DNA from: Aestuariivirga litoralis
GTDB lineage: Bacteria; Pseudomonadota; Alphaproteobacteria; Rhizobiales; Aestuariivirgaceae
Direction: 5' to 3'
NCBI RefSeq assembly: GCF_003234965.1
Contig: NZ_QKVK01000007.1
Span: 1-64,000, forward strand
DNA: 64,000 nt
Position numbers and translations under genes: made by a program. Of the stretch, positions 21,774 to 28,950 are shown in pieces (position 1 is the first letter of the stretch; every line of letters starts with the position of its first letter). The notes beneath the pieces were generated by a model that saw nothing but the letters and a program-made list of their open reading frames with translations, ran no database searches and was not told where the DNA came from.

Positions 21774-22115
21774 TCACGCGTTCGCGATTTCGCCGGCCAG
21801 CGCCTTGAGGTGTGGCTCGGTGGCCGCCGCGGCCGCCCGCTCCATGGCGCGGTAGCGCGAGATGAGCGCCAGCCCGAGCGGCGTGAGCGTTGCCCCGCCC
21901 CCCTTCCTGCCGCCGCTGCGCGATTCCACCACCGGCTTGCCGAAAATGGTGTTGAGCTCCTCGATCAGTTCCCAGGCGCGGCGGTAGGACATGTCCATGG
22001 CGCGGCCACCCGCCGAGATCGAACCCAGCGCCGCGATCTGCTCGAGCAGCGCGATCTTGCCCGGGCCCACCCTCAGCTCTGGACCAAAATCGATGCGGAT
22101 GCTCAGTTCAGCCAT
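21774..22115 (-). CDS. modE: ModE-like HTH regulator without MOP domains
   Basis: A 113-residue winged-helix protein matching the DNA-binding half of ModE: GPGKIALLEQIAALGSISAGGRAMDMSYRRAW, then GGRKGGGATLTPLG. E. coli ModE has about 262 residues with two C-terminal molybdate-binding MOP repeats, which are missing here. HTH-only forms are known in many alphaproteobacteria and may sense another way or pair with a separate Mop protein. It is convergent with modBC and divergent from pfkB. Start ATG 22115. Confidence 0.85.
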   Translation of the reverse strand: MAELSIRIDFGPELRVGPGKIALLEQIAALGSISAGGRAMDMSYRRAWELIEELNTIFGKPVVESRSGGRKGGGATLTPLGLALISRYRAMERAAAAATEPHLKALAGEIANA

Positions 22116-22188
22116 GGGATTCGCTCTTTCGTCACACCGGGATGATCGAACAAACTCACCCCCGAATCCAGTGCCACAAGGATCCTGA

Positions 22189-23124
22189 ATGGCCGCCATC
22201 CTCACCATCACCCTGAACCCGACGATCGACGTCTTCGGCGAGGCCGAAAAAGTGCGCCCCACCCACAAGGTGCGGCTGAAGGACACCAGCTTCGAACCCG
22301 GCGGCGGCGGCATCAACGTTGCCCGTGTCATCGCGGCGCTGGGCGGCGAAGTGGAGGCGCTGGCACTCTCCGGCTGGGAGATGGGCGCCTTCCTCGGCCG
22401 GCTGCTGAAGGACGAGGGCATTCCCTGGACACCCATTGCCATGGAGGGCGAGACACGGGTGGCCCTCATGGTGCATGACCAGTCCACCGGCCTTGAATAC
22501 CGCTTCCTGCCCGAGGGGCCGGAGGTGCACGCCCACGAGATCGACGCCTGCGCCGAAGCCATCCTGCGCAAGAAGGAAGGTTACGTGGTGGCCAGCGGAA
22601 GCCTGCCGCGCGGGGCGCCTGCCGACAGCTATGTGCGGCTGGCGAAGGCTGCCGCGGCGAACGGCCTGCCCTTCGTGCTCGATTCCTCCGGCGCCGCGCT
22701 CAAGGCGGCACTCCAGCATGGCGGCATCCACCTCGTGAAGCCGAGCCTCAGCGAACTCGAAAGCCTCGCGGGCCATGAACTGGATGCCCCCGGCATCGAG
22801 GCGGCGGCGCGCGCCATCATCACTGCCGGCCAGGCGCGCATGGTTGCGGTGACGCTGGGCGCCGACGGCGCGGTGCTGGCGACGCCCGACCGCGTGCTGC
22901 GGCTGCCGGCAATGGCGGTCGAGGTGCGCTCGGCCGTGGGCGCCGGCGACAGCTTCCTCGGCGCCATGGTGTGGGCGCTGTCACAGGGCTGGGACATCGA
23001 GCAGGCCTTCCTCCTCGGCATGGCCGCGGGCGCCGCGGCGACCGGCAACCCCGGCACCTCGCTCTGCCGCAAGGAAGATGTTTTCAGCCTGTTCGAAAGG
23101 GCGGGCGGCAGGAGGCCCGGATGA
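22189..23124 (+). CDS. PfkB-family sugar kinase (phosphofructokinase-2/1-PFK type)
   Basis: A 311-residue ribokinase-fold kinase. It begins with the phosphofructokinase type opening ILTITLNPTIDVF and EPGGGGINVARVIAALGG, and carries the catalytic-base signature SAVGAGDSFLGAMVWAL near residue 247. Candidate substrates are fructose-6-phosphate, fructose-1-phosphate and tagatose-6-phosphate; sequence does not decide between them. No PTS or fructose transporter is adjacent. AAGGA precedes ATG 22189. It is the second sugar-phosphate kinase within 4 kb, after the PPi-PFK. Confidence 0.88.
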   Translation: MAAILTITLNPTIDVFGEAEKVRPTHKVRLKDTSFEPGGGGINVARVIAALGGEVEALALSGWEMGAFLGRLLKDEGIPWTPIAMEGETRVALMVHDQSTGLEYRFLPEGPEVHAHEIDACAEAILRKKEGYVVASGSLPRGAPADSYVRLAKAAAANGLPFVLDSSGAALKAALQHGGIHLVKPSLSELESLAGHELDAPGIEAAARAIITAGQARMVAVTLGADGAVLATPDRVLRLPAMAVEVRSAVGAGDSFLGAMVWALSQGWDIEQAFLLGMAAGAAATGNPGTSLCRKEDVFSLFERAGGRRPG

Positions 23125-23213
23125 ACACCTTATCGAATGCCATAAATCATTGTTCGCAACGACCCAGACGAATTGCGATTTACATTCGGCTCGCATGTCG
23201 TACAGGCCTGCGA

Positions 23214-23236
23214 CATAGCCCTTGCATCGGGCTATG
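23214..23236 (+). terminator. Hairpin downstream of pfkB
   Basis: An 8-bp stem, CATAGCCC/GGGCTATG, with a seven-base loop, 90 bases after the pfkB stop in an AT-richer gap. No T tract follows directly, so intrinsic termination is only possible. Confidence 0.4.
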
Positions 23237-23274
23237 CATTACGCCGTGAAAAATTATACGGCCCCAGCCGGGCT

Positions 23275-23793
23275 TTATTGCTGCTGAGGCGGCTTCCGCG
23301 GAGGCTGTTCGGGCGCTGAAGGATCGCGTGGGCCAGTTTCAGTGGTTGTACTTGTCCGACTAACAGGATCATAGGTCGTTTTGGTCGTCCGGCTGTTATC
23401 CTCACGTGTCTGCTCGCTCCCGAGGCTATTCGCCTCCTTCATCGTTCCAGACATGGTGTTGGGAAGGAGCATATCCGCGAACAATGCTCCGGCCGGATTG
23501 CAGTAAATGAGAATTCGATCGCCATCCATAACCTCAAATACAGCGATCTCTTCCGTCAATATCCGCGTTCTGACTTTCCTGCCCTGGGAAATGAACTGCG
23601 CGGCTAACTTCTTCGCTTCTGAGGTACATACTTGGTGCTTACTGACGCCTTGATAGATCATTCCCTTGAAGTCATTCATGTGGATGCGAACCCAGTCGCC
23701 ACCAGTCTTGTAGGCGTCTGCGGTTTGCGCTGAAGCAGTCACAGCTGAGCAGGAGTAAAAAAGAAAGCACCACTTCAGTGCGCTGCGTAGCAT
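23275..23793 (-). CDS. Hypothetical secreted protein with Pro/Gln-rich tail
   Basis: A 172-residue protein of no family I recognise. It has a Sec signal peptide (hydrophobic CFLFYSCSAVTASA, cleavage near residue 23). A compact domain of about 95 residues follows with two Cys, in HQVCTSEAKK and RILIYCNPAG. The tail is disordered, Ser/Thr then Pro/Gln rich, ending KPPQQQ. The gene is more AT-rich than its neighbours and stands alone between AT-rich gaps, which hints at later acquisition. Confidence 0.65.
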   Translation of the reverse strand: MLRSALKWCFLFYSCSAVTASAQTADAYKTGGDWVRIHMNDFKGMIYQGVSKHQVCTSEAKKLAAQFISQGRKVRTRILTEEIAVFEVMDGDRILIYCNPAGALFADMLLPNTMSGTMKEANSLGSEQTREDNSRTTKTTYDPVSRTSTTTETGPRDPSAPEQPPRKPPQQQ

Positions 23794-23955
23794 GCTATCT
23801 ATTCCAAGCTATCCTCTGCATATTTTATATTATCTGCTTGTGAAGAAATTGAAATAGATCAAGTTCGCTTCCCTGCTCTATATTTGGCAACTTTTGATTG
23901 CTACACTCGCCCTTTGCGAAATTACCTGATTGCAACTCCTGCCGTCTCACTTTCG

Positions 23956-24891
23956 CTAGACCCCGGTTCCCTCCAGCGCGATGCCCTCGGGCCCCAGCGG
24001 CACGATGCCCGTGGGGTTCAGCGATTTCACGGAGTAGTAGCCGCGCTTGATGTGGCTGATGTTGACGGTGTCGCGGAAGGCATCGACCTGCAGCAGGCGG
24101 TGGAGATAGGCGTTGAGGTTTAGATAGTCGACGATGCGGCGCTTGTTGGCCTTGAACAGGCCGTGATAGGCGGCATCGAAACGCACCAGGGTGACGAAGA
24201 GCCGGATATCCGCCTCGGTCAGTTCGGCGCCGAACAGGAAGGGGCCCGAGGACAAGCGCTCCTCCAGCTGGTCCAGCATCTCGAAGACGCCGTGATAGGC
24301 CTCTTCATAGGCCACCTGGGTGGTGGCGAAGCCGCAGCGATAGACGCCGTTGTTGAGCTTCGCATAGATCACGCCGTTCAGCGCATCGATGGCATTGCGC
24401 AGATGTTCCGGGTACAGATCGATGGTGTTCCCCGCCAGGGCGCCGAAGCCCATGTTGAACATGCGGAGGATGTCGGACGACTCGTTGTTGACGATGCTGC
24501 CCGTCTGCTTGTCCCACAGCACCGGCACGGTAGCGCGGCCGGTGTAGTGCCCGTCGGCAGCGGTATAGATCTCGTGCATGTAGCGGGCGTTGTTGATGGG
24601 ATCGGCCCCTTCGGCGAAGCGCCAGCCCTGTGCGTCCAGTTCCGGTTCGACGACCGAAACCGAGATCACGTCCTCCAGTCCCTTCAGCTTGCGCGCCACC
24701 AGCGTGCGCGAGGCCCAGGGGCAGATCAGCGCCACATAGAGGTGGTAGCGCCCGGCATCGGCGCGGAAGCCCCCGTCGCCGTCCGGCGTCACGACATGGC
24801 GGAACTGCGAGTCCTGGCGCAGGAAGCCGCCCTTCTGGTCCTTGGCCTGGACCGGGTGCCAGTCAGCCGACCACTTGCCATCAACGAGCAT
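23956..24891 (-). CDS. yqjG: Glutathionyl-hydroquinone reductase (omega-like GST)
   Basis: A 311-residue Xi-class glutathione transferase that reduces glutathionyl-hydroquinones to hydroquinone and GSSG. The catalytic Cys57 lies in LICPWASRT. The IVNNESSDILRMF segment binds glutathione in this family, and the C-terminal helical domain is complete (length as E. coli YqjG, about 328). It lies 64 bases downstream of a DoxX-family gene, the same pairing as yqjF-yqjG in E. coli, and both follow a LysR gene on the same strand. AAGGA precedes ATG 24891. Confidence 0.93.
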   Translation of the reverse strand: MLVDGKWSADWHPVQAKDQKGGFLRQDSQFRHVVTPDGDGGFRADAGRYHLYVALICPWASRTLVARKLKGLEDVISVSVVEPELDAQGWRFAEGADPINNARYMHEIYTAADGHYTGRATVPVLWDKQTGSIVNNESSDILRMFNMGFGALAGNTIDLYPEHLRNAIDALNGVIYAKLNNGVYRCGFATTQVAYEEAYHGVFEMLDQLEERLSSGPFLFGAELTEADIRLFVTLVRFDAAYHGLFKANKRRIVDYLNLNAYLHRLLQVDAFRDTVNISHIKRGYYSVKSLNPTGIVPLGPEGIALEGTGV

Positions 24892-24955
24892 CGGGGATCC
24901 TTTCGAAATGAGGGGAGCCGGCCACCACGGCCGGCTCCTGCGAATGCCAAGCCTG

Positions 24956-25378
24956 TCAGCGCTTCAGCGCGAAGGCGCCGCCGCCGATGAGCGCCTGCAC
25001 GGCAAGCGCCACGGCCCAGAAGGCAGGGAATTCCCAGCCGCCATTGGCCGCCGTGAAGAAGAAGCCATTGCCGGCATGAGCGAAGATGGCGCCCAGCATG
25101 ATGGGCAGCAGGGCGAGGGACACCCAGCGCGTCCACAGGCCAAGCACCAGCGCGATGCCGCCGAAGAACTCAGCCGCCATGACCACATAGGCCAGCGGGC
25201 CGGGAAGGCCGAGGCTCTGGAAATACTGCACCGTGCCGGCGGGGGTGAAGATCGCGTACTTGAGGTAGGCATGGGCGATGAAGCCCACTCCCATGCTCAC
25301 GCGCAGCAGCAGCGCGGCATAGTCGACAGAGGCAGCGGAAGCGGCGAGCGGGGCGCGCTCGGTGGCAGCATAGGTCAT
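24956..25378 (-). CDS. DoxX/YqjF family membrane protein
   Basis: A 140-residue protein with four predicted membrane spans and the DoxX pattern (LLLRVSMGVGFIAHAYLKY, AAEFFGGIALVLGLWTRW, then GNGFFFTAANGGWEFPAFW). DoxX proteins are inner-membrane partners of redox and quinone-stress enzymes. Its position between lysR and yqjG mirrors the E. coli yqjF-yqjG pair, which responds to aromatic and quinone stress. A palindrome sits 55-71 bases upstream of ATG 25378. Confidence 0.88.
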   Translation of the reverse strand: MTYAATERAPLAASAASVDYAALLLRVSMGVGFIAHAYLKYAIFTPAGTVQYFQSLGLPGPLAYVVMAAEFFGGIALVLGLWTRWVSLALLPIMLGAIFAHAGNGFFFTAANGGWEFPAFWAVALAVQALIGGGAFALKR

Positions 25379-25432
25379 GGGATCGTTCCTTTCGGTTGGC
25401 CGGCGGAAGTGCCGGTCGCGATGGGACGAAAC

Positions 25433-25449
25433 GTAACGAGATCCGTTAC
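25433..25449 (-). promoter_or_regulatory. Palindromic candidate operator upstream of doxX
   Basis: GTAACG and CGTTAC form a perfect inverted repeat around five bases, in the gap between the lysR stop and the doxX start. The adjacent AT-rich stretch could hold promoter elements. A LysR-regulator site controlling doxX-yqjG is the simplest reading; no binding evidence is available. Confidence 0.45.
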
Positions 25450-25520
25450 CGTTGATAATCCGGAAATCCGGCAGGAGATTGCTTCCGGTTCGGAAGTGAT
25501 CCAGACAATCCGGCCAGTCC

Positions 25521-26429
25521 CTACCAGCCCTTGTCCCACTCCGGCTCGCCGTGGAAGCGCTCCGCCAGGAAATCGACGAGCGCACGCACCTTGAGGGCAA
25601 GGTGGCGCCCCGGTGGGTAGACCACCTGCACGGGCACGGAGGGCGGCTCCATGCCCCGCAGCAGCGGCACCAGGCGGCCGGCGTGGATGGCGTCCCCCGC
25701 CACGAAGCTGGGCACCTGGGTGATGCCGAGGCCGGCTTCCGCCGCGGCCACGCAGGCATCGGCATTCGACAGGTGGATGCGGCTGCGCACGCTCACCGTG
25801 ACCGCCTCGCCGCCGGCGCGAAAGTGCCACGTGTCGCGGTCCTTGAAGTTGGTGTCGATCACGCAGTCATGCGCCGCGAGGTCCTGCGGTCGGGCGGGCG
25901 TTCCATGTGTTGCGAGATAGGCTGGCGCTGCCACGGCGACGATGCGCGACAGGCACAGCTTGCGCACCACCGTGCTGGCATCCGCCTGGTGGCCGATGCG
26001 CACGGCGGCGTCGAAGCCCTCGTCCACGAGGTTCACCACGCGGTCGGAAAAGCCGACATCGAGGCTCACCTCCGGATAGCGCGTGGCGAAGGCGACCAGC
26101 GCGGGGGCGAGCTGCTTGGTGCCGAAGGACAGCGGCGCACTGAGCTTCAGCCGCCCGCTGACCGAACCCGAGCGGTTCTTCACCGCTTCGCCCAGGGCAT
26201 CGAGCTCCTCGATCACGGCGCGGATGCGCTCGTAATAGGCCTGCCCCACTTCGGTGGCCGAGAGCGCCCGCGTCGTGCGGTTCAGAAGTCTCACGCCGAG
26301 ATCGGCCTCGAGACGCGACACCAGCTTCGATGCCTGTCCGGAACTGGTGCCGAGCCGGCGCGCCGCTTCGGCGAAGCTCCCTGTCTCCATCACCGCTGCA
26401 AACATGCGTTCGCATTCCAGCCGCTGCAT
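25521..26429 (-). CDS. LysR-family transcriptional regulator
   Basis: A 302-residue LTTR. The winged HTH is at the N-terminus (FAAVMETGSFAEAARRLGTSSGQASKLVSRLE), followed by the effector-binding fold (LKLSAPLSFGTKQLAPALVAF onward). It precedes doxX and yqjG on the same strand by 142 bases, so it probably controls that pair. In E. coli the LysR protein YhaJ activates yqjF, which makes an equivalent quinone/aromatic-stress role here plausible but inferred. Confidence 0.9.
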   Translation of the reverse strand: MQRLECERMFAAVMETGSFAEAARRLGTSSGQASKLVSRLEADLGVRLLNRTTRALSATEVGQAYYERIRAVIEELDALGEAVKNRSGSVSGRLKLSAPLSFGTKQLAPALVAFATRYPEVSLDVGFSDRVVNLVDEGFDAAVRIGHQADASTVVRKLCLSRIVAVAAPAYLATHGTPARPQDLAAHDCVIDTNFKDRDTWHFRAGGEAVTVSVRSRIHLSNADACVAAAEAGLGITQVPSFVAGDAIHAGRLVPLLRGMEPPSVPVQVVYPPGRHLALKVRALVDFLAERFHGEPEWDKGW

Positions 26430-26644
26430 TCCCGCCCCTGTCCACTGTCAATCCGTGAGCATTGCCGCGATTGCGGGGCGCGCGCAACTGTGAAGCAAAG
26501 CAACGGAACCTGCCTTCGAATCCGCACATTTGCCGGCGCCCGCCCAATTCATCCGTCGGCGGAATTGATGCGGAACGATGGAAGTGATGCGGCGTTGACG
26601 CCGGCATGCTGTGCACACTCGCCCAGCGCAAGGAGGACTTCACC

Positions 26645-27130
26645 ATGACCAAGCTTCTGATCGCCGCCTCTGCGGCGGCCCTGCTCACGGCAGCAGGCAG
26701 TCTGCCTGCCCTCGCCCAGTCTTCATCGTCGTCCGGTGCCGGCACCATGACGATGCCGTCGATCACCTGCCGCGATCTCTCCGGCATGGACCAGCAGACC
26801 GCCCGCAACGTGGTGTTCTATCTCGGCGGCCTCAACGCCGCGGCCCATGGCTCCACCGCGATGAACGCCACCACGGGCTCGTCCGGCGCGTCCGCGACCA
26901 CGGCGGATGGCAGTGCATCGGGCAGCAGCAGCGATGCCACCGGCTCCACCACCGCCGCCGGCAGCTCCGGCACGACGGCGTCGTCAGGCGGCAGCAGCGC
27001 CTCCGGCGCCGTTATGGCCCAGCTTCCCGGATTTGCGATGATCAATGCCGACCAGATCATCTCGACCTGCCAGGGCCAGCCGGACATGCAGCTCTCGACC
27101 CTGCTCGGCAGCGGGTCTGCGGCTCAATAG
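26645..27130 (+). CDS. HdeA-like periplasmic protein with Ser/Thr/Gly-rich insert
   Basis: A 161-residue protein with a signal peptide (cleavage near AlaLeuAlaGln25). The two halves of an HdeA-type domain are recognisable: ITCRDLSGMDQQTARNVVFY (residues 40-59, Cys42) and QLPGFAMINADQIISTCQG (126-144, Cys142). In HdeA, an acid-activated periplasmic chaperone of about 90 residues, the two Cys form a disulfide. Here they are separated by a low-complexity insert rich in Ser, Thr, Gly and Ala (about residues 68-122). AAGGAGG precedes ATG 26645. The assignment rests on pattern matching, not alignment. Confidence 0.65.
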   Translation: MTKLLIAASAAALLTAAGSLPALAQSSSSSGAGTMTMPSITCRDLSGMDQQTARNVVFYLGGLNAAAHGSTAMNATTGSSGASATTADGSASGSSSDATGSTTAAGSSGTTASSGGSSASGAVMAQLPGFAMINADQIISTCQGQPDMQLSTLLGSGSAAQ

Positions 27131-27134
27131 GACA

Positions 27135-27782
27135 TCACGGAAGCCCAGGCCCGGACGCGATGTTCGTGGCCTGGAGCTTGTCGCTGCCGAGCGCCACCCA
27201 GGCGGCGGGGTTGGCCTCGGACTGCCGCTTGATGAAGCTGTAACCGGTCTGCCACCAGTGCAGCACCTCGTCACGCCGGTTGTCGAGCACCAGGTCGCCC
27301 TGGTCGCTCGGCACCGTCAGCACCGCATGGGCTTCGCCATTCTCGTCATGCACCACGGTGATCAGCAGCTGGCCCGGGCCGAAGCCCGACTGCAGGAGGA
27401 TCTGGCGCTTCAGCAACACATAGTCCTCGCAGTCACCCGCCGTCGTCGGAATGGTCCAGTACTCGTCACGGCCATAGAGCTGGCGGTCGGTCGACGAGGA
27501 GATACGGTGATTGACACCGTCATTGACGCTGCGCAGCAGCTGCCAGCGCTGCGTCGACAGGGCGAGCACCTGGACCGGCGCTGCCGCAGGGGCACAGAAG
27601 GAAGCGTCGCGACCGCACAGCTCAACAAGACCGCTCGGCATCTTCGCAGGCTCGAACTCCACCAGTGCCAGGGGTCCCGCTGCCTGGCCGGCTTGGCCCT
27701 GTCCCGGCTCCGCCGCCGCCCACTGGCCCACGCAACAGCCAACCAACATCACCACTGCGCGTGTTGCGTGTGCCCCCCGCAT
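27135..27782 (-). CDS. BTLCP transglutaminase-like cysteine peptidase
   Basis: A 215-residue exported protein of the bacterial transglutaminase-like cysteine proteinase family (PF06035), which includes LapG. The catalytic triad is visible: Cys in TTAGDCEDYVLLKR, His in GEAHAVLTVP, Asp in DLVLDNRRDEV. LapG cleaves surface adhesins in the periplasm; no LapD partner or RTX adhesin is adjacent, so the target is unknown. A signal peptide ends near residue 24. ATG 27782 follows GGGAGGGG. The gene is convergent with the HdeA-like gene, four bases apart. Confidence 0.88.
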   Translation of the reverse strand: MRGAHATRAVVMLVGCCVGQWAAAEPGQGQAGQAAGPLALVEFEPAKMPSGLVELCGRDASFCAPAAAPVQVLALSTQRWQLLRSVNDGVNHRISSSTDRQLYGRDEYWTIPTTAGDCEDYVLLKRQILLQSGFGPGQLLITVVHDENGEAHAVLTVPSDQGDLVLDNRRDEVLHWWQTGYSFIKRQSEANPAAWVALGSDKLQATNIASGPGLP

Positions 27783-27919
27783 CACGACCCCTCCCGGTTA
27801 TCGGAAGGATGTAAATAGCGTGCGAACCTGTGGCGTGTCAAAAGGCTTTCGCCCTGCCGGGCAATGCTCCAGCCGGGTTACTTGTGTCCACTACTGCACT
27901 TACTTATCAGTCCGGTCCG

Positions 27920-28288
27920 CTATCCGGCGCGGGCGGCAACCCCTTCCTTGTGGCCGTTGCGCTCGGGCGGTGCCTCGGTCCAGTGCCACTGCACCGGTCC
28001 TTCCTGCGAAAGCGCCCAGCCGAGCCAGCTGTCGAACGAGTGGCGAAGCTGCAGCTTGGCATCCGCCAGCGTCAGCGCTTCGCCGCACATGCGGAGTTCC
28101 CGCGGCAGCGAACTGCAGGACGGGCCGGTCAGCGACCATAGCCACGAGGTCTTGCCCTCGCCGTTCACGGCGTGGCTGACGCGCCCGATGCGAAGACCGC
28201 CGAGGACCACTGCCGACTGGCCACGGGCCAGCGGCGAAAGTGAAATTTCCTGTGCCTGAAAACGCTGCGGATTGACCGTGGTGTTCAA
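27920..28288 (-). CDS. Conserved-looking hypothetical protein with two central Cys
   Basis: About 122 residues, no family recognised. The beginning (FQAQEISLSPLARGQSAVVLGGLRIGRV) looks like beta-strand structure; the middle has CSSLPRELRMC and the end is Trp-rich (FDSWLGWALSQEGPVQWHW). The frame has coding-type third-position GC. A TTG at 28288 is taken as start because AAGGAGA lies seven bases before it; a longer TTG start at 28342 lacks such a site. No signal peptide is seen. Confidence 0.55.
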   Translation of the reverse strand: MNTTVNPQRFQAQEISLSPLARGQSAVVLGGLRIGRVSHAVNGEGKTSWLWSLTGPSCSSLPRELRMCGEALTLADAKLQLRHSFDSWLGWALSQEGPVQWHWTEAPPERNGHKEGVAARAG

Positions 28289-28448
28289 GGTCCGTCTCTC
28301 CTTCTTCGGGATGTGCCGCTTGCCGCCTGCCGGAGCCTTCAACGGGTGACGGGCGGGAATGTTCCCCGGCCGATAGCGCAGGACTGCGCACTTGCCGGGC
28401 CCGACCCCGTGTGAGACAGTGCCGCATCGCCACAGCGGAGTTCACACC

Positions 28449-28796
28449 ATGAAGAAAGCAGCCTTGTTCTGCCTCACCCTGCTCATCATGCCGGCCTTCA
28501 TGGCCGATGCCGGCCACGCCGCGCTGACCCAGAGCGAGAAGAACTACTGCCGCCGAAAGGCCGAGAAATACGCCGATGAGAAATCGCTCGGCACCACCGC
28601 GGGCGGCGCCATCGCGGGGGCGCTCGCCGGTGGCATCATCGGAGGCGTGGTCACCGGCGGCAAGGGCAGCGGTGTCGGCACTGGCGCAGCGATCGGCGCT
28701 GGCGTGGGCGGCGTCGGCGGCGCCGTGCGCGGCTCCCAGAAGTGGAACAACTATTACTGGAAGAAATACAACACCTGCATCCAGAAGTATTATTAG
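28449..28796 (+). CDS. Glycine-zipper envelope protein
   Basis: A 115-residue protein with a signal peptide (MKKAALFCLTLLIMPAFMADAGHA). A short charged Cys-containing part follows, then a glycine-zipper stretch (AGGAIAGALAGGIIGG and GAAIGAGVGGVGGAVRG, about residues 51-98), and a Tyr-rich end with a second Cys (YNTCIQKYY). Glycine zippers pack against or span membranes in outer-membrane-associated proteins. Function is unknown. A strong terminator follows, so it is monocistronic. Confidence 0.75.
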   Translation: MKKAALFCLTLLIMPAFMADAGHAALTQSEKNYCRRKAEKYADEKSLGTTAGGAIAGALAGGIIGGVVTGGKGSGVGTGAAIGAGVGGVGGAVRGSQKWNNYYWKKYNTCIQKYY

Positions 28797-28815
28797 AGAT
28801 TCCTTAATCAAGGGT

Positions 28816-28842
28816 GGGCCGCCTCTCCGGGCGGCCCTTTTT
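28816..28842 (+). terminator. Intrinsic terminator after glycine-zipper gene
   Basis: An 8-bp GC-rich stem, GGGCCGCC/GGCGGCCC (28816-28823 with 28830-28837), followed at once by TTTTT. Confidence 0.9.
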
Positions 28843-28950
28843 GTTTGGCCAGTCCGCCATGTACAACTTTTAATGGTTTTTATAGCCATTTATCTTTTCT
28901 ATAATGGATGCATGCCCTAATCTGCGGGTCACTCAACTCCCGGGGGCATC

